Under the pieces are notes generated by a model. That model saw only the letters and a list, made by a program, of their open reading frames with translations. It ran no database searches and was not told the origin of the DNA. From JAWPMT01 sp965215825 (GTDB lineage Bacteria; Bacteroidota; Bacteroidia; Cytophagales; Cyclobacteriaceae), in assembly GCA_965215825.1 (NCBI GenBank), contig CBDCEM010000003.1:5456001-5520000 (forward strand): a stretch of 64,000 nt of DNA, read 5' to 3'. Position numbers and translations under genes: made by a program. This document shows, piece by piece, positions 62,676 through 64,000 of this stretch; the stretch's first letter is position 1, and each line of letters opens with the position of its first letter.

Positions 62676-63557
62676 TTATTTTTTCAACACAATAAGATTG
62701 CCAATCAAAATTAAAGCCACCCCGCCGACGGACCAGAAATTCAATTCATATCCTTCCAGCAAAATTGAAATGACCAAAGCTGTAACGGGTATGGTGATCA
62801 GCACGTATGCTGCCCGGTCCGGTCCAATTTGTCCGATTAAGGTCAGGTAGGCTCCAAACGCTGTAATGGATCCAAAAATGGCGAGGTACAACAGCGAGAT
62901 AATATAATCCGTCTGCAGATCGAATGTTGGATAAATTCCTGAGCATACTGCAATCAAGGCCATTCCTACTGCACCGTAAATCATTCCAAATCCATTGGCC
63001 TGAACGACAGGAATTCCTTTGGCTTGGTTTGCTGCTGAGGTGATGTTACCAAGCGAAGCAAACACGACAGACAATACACAAACAATCACGCTAAAAAGTG
63101 GTAATGACTCGTATTGTACACCTGTAAGGTCATTGTAAAAAAGCGCCACCGTGCCGAGTAGTCCCAGTCCGGCACCCAGAAATACTTTTTTATCAGTTCT
63201 TCGTCGTAGGAAAAGCGTCCCAAAGAAAATGTTGAAAAAGATAATCGTAGAAAAAGCGATAGCCACCAATGCGCTGGTCAACTCCTCTTCTGCTTCATAT
63301 ACCAACCAGTAATTGACCCCAAACAAAAGCACCCCCTGAAGAGCCATCCGGCCATGTTCAATCAAGGTAAACTTCAGGTTGATCTTCCTCACAAGGGCAT
63401 AAGCCAATAACATCAACCCAGCAAAGAAAAACCGGTAACTCACTGACCATAAAGGGTCAACGTGTCCTAACTGGAATTTGATCACGTACCAGGTTGACCC
63501 CCAGATCAAAGCGGGCACAATAAACAATAAGACCTGCGATCCCCTGAATTGCGTCAT
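62676..63557 (-). CDS. EamA/DMT superfamily transporter
   Basis: 293 residues with about ten TM helices in two EamA halves: first GSQVLLFIVPALIWGSTWYV to VALFYNDLTG (~145), second from SLPLFSVIVCVLSVVFASLG to the end (INLIGNLIVLKK-like tail). Members export metabolites such as amino acids or nucleotides. The 6-nt gap to the threonine aldolase gene upstream suggests a metabolite linked to Thr/Gly, but this is inference. Confidence 0.9.
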   Translation of the reverse strand: MTQFRGSQVLLFIVPALIWGSTWYVIKFQLGHVDPLWSVSYRFFFAGLMLLAYALVRKINLKFTLIEHGRMALQGVLLFGVNYWLVYEAEEELTSALVAIAFSTIIFFNIFFGTLFLRRRTDKKVFLGAGLGLLGTVALFYNDLTGVQYESLPLFSVIVCVLSVVFASLGNITSAANQAKGIPVVQANGFGMIYGAVGMALIAVCSGIYPTFDLQTDYIISLLYLAIFGSITAFGAYLTLIGQIGPDRAAYVLITIPVTALVISILLEGYELNFWSVGGVALILIGNLIVLKK

Positions 63558-63563
63558 AATCCC

Positions 63564-64000
63564 TTAAGAAAATGTCCTGAAAGCTTTTATCAAATCTTCC
63601 AAATGTTGGTCGGTAAAATCAAGGTGAGTGACAAATCGCACCAGCCCCGGGCCAAAAGCAACGGCCTCTACTCCTTTTGCACTAAGCTGCTCCAGCATCC
63701 ACTTTTCTGACTTACCTTCAAGAGAGAGGATCACGATATTAGTATCTACGGGGTAGACTTCTTTCACAAAAGGAATCTTTTCAGCTTCGTTGCCTATGGT
63801 TCGCGCACGATCATGATCTTCTTTTAGCCGATCTACATGATGATCGAGGGCATAGCTACATGCCGCCGCCAAATAACCTACCTGGCGCATGCCTCCACCA
63901 AAGACTTTACGAACTCTTCGGGCTTGCTTGATGTAGTCTTTTGTTCCTAACAAAATGGAGCCAATCGGCGCACCTAATCCCTTCGAAAAGCAAACAGAAA
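63564..64000 (-). CDS. Low-specificity L-threonine aldolase, 5' part outside the window
   Basis: Cleaves threonine to glycine and acetaldehyde with PLP. The frame is open to the window edge: it reads SVCFSKGLGAPIGSILLGTK, where the Lys of SKGLGAP is the PLP Schiff-base residue. Then GGGMRQVGYLAAAC, and the C-terminal domain down to THLDFTDQHLEDLIKAF. The TTG near 63953 is internal. About 145 of ~340 residues are visible. Likely co-transcribed with the EamA transporter 6 nt downstream. Confidence 0.9.
   Translation of the reverse strand, partial: SVCFSKGLGAPIGSILLGTKDYIKQARRVRKVFGGGMRQVGYLAAACSYALDHHVDRLKEDHDRARTIGNEAEKIPFVKEVYPVDTNIVILSLEGKSEKWMLEQLSAKGVEAVAFGPGLVRFVTHLDFTDQHLEDLIKAFRTFS

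Overview
The window looks like chromosomal DNA of a free-living Bacteroidota, most likely order Cytophagales. The evidence is a SusC/SusD pair, a CarboxypepD_reg TonB-dependent receptor, many lipoproteins with short lipoboxes, LytS/LytTR regulation, DUF3857, DUF4494 and FISUMP-type proteins, several TTG/GTG starts and few Shine-Dalgarno sequences. Genus cannot be decided from the sequence alone. No rRNA, tRNA, CRISPR array or prophage was seen. One insertion sequence is present.

Layout. 0-4 kb: the 3' part of a susC and a complete susD. 4-8.3 kb (minus strand): an LpxH-type lipid A enzyme overlapping a secreted protein of unknown function, a PEGA/FISUMP lipoprotein, a DUF4494 protein and a secreted unknown. 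8.4-12.3 kb: S10 carboxypeptidase, MOSC protein, outer-membrane barrel and a small secreted protein with a strict period-3 leucine repeat. 12.6-13.8 kb: PQQ-type sugar dehydrogenase lipoprotein. 14.4-22.6 kb: a probable beta-1,3-glucan locus with a GH17 lipoprotein, a large cytoplasmic GH149/GH94-like phosphorylase, a sulfatase lipoprotein and an AraC regulator with two HTH domains. 22.7-26.2 kb: SnoaL-like, YHS, Fe-S uracil-DNA glycosylase, Tat-exported Gfo/Idh/MocA oxidoreductase and DUF547.

26.17-26.45 kb holds six DnaA-box-like 9-mers in one orientation, followed by an AT-rich tract. This is a candidate chromosomal origin, about 15 kb from dnaA, whose own upstream region has no comparable boxes. 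26.5-29.5 kb: a collagen-like lipoprotein, a broken lipoprotein gene, a coiled-coil lipoprotein and an Asp/Asn hydroxylase. 29.6-34.1 kb: a TonB receptor divergent from a LytS/LytTR pair. 34.1-41.4 kb (minus): a secreted TPR-CHAT protein and a single-chain methylmalonyl-CoA mutase that joins small and large subunits. 41.7-45.7 kb: dnaA and modABC. 45.7-51.4 kb: an HtrA protease, then the GH3-like/dxr/rseP operon. 51.7-55.2 kb: an SF1 helicase with a C-terminal SANT-like domain and an IS1182-family element whose two ends are terminator-like hairpins. 55.2-64 kb: AGCS symporter, RidA, two paralogous DUF3857/transglutaminase-like proteins lacking the catalytic Cys, rarA, an EamA transporter and a threonine aldolase cut by the window end.

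Likely working units are: SusCD glycan import; GH17 to phosphorylase breakdown of beta-glucan under AraC control; modABC molybdate uptake; isoprenoid synthesis and intramembrane proteolysis (dxr-rseP); and replication control (dnaA, candidate oriC, rarA).
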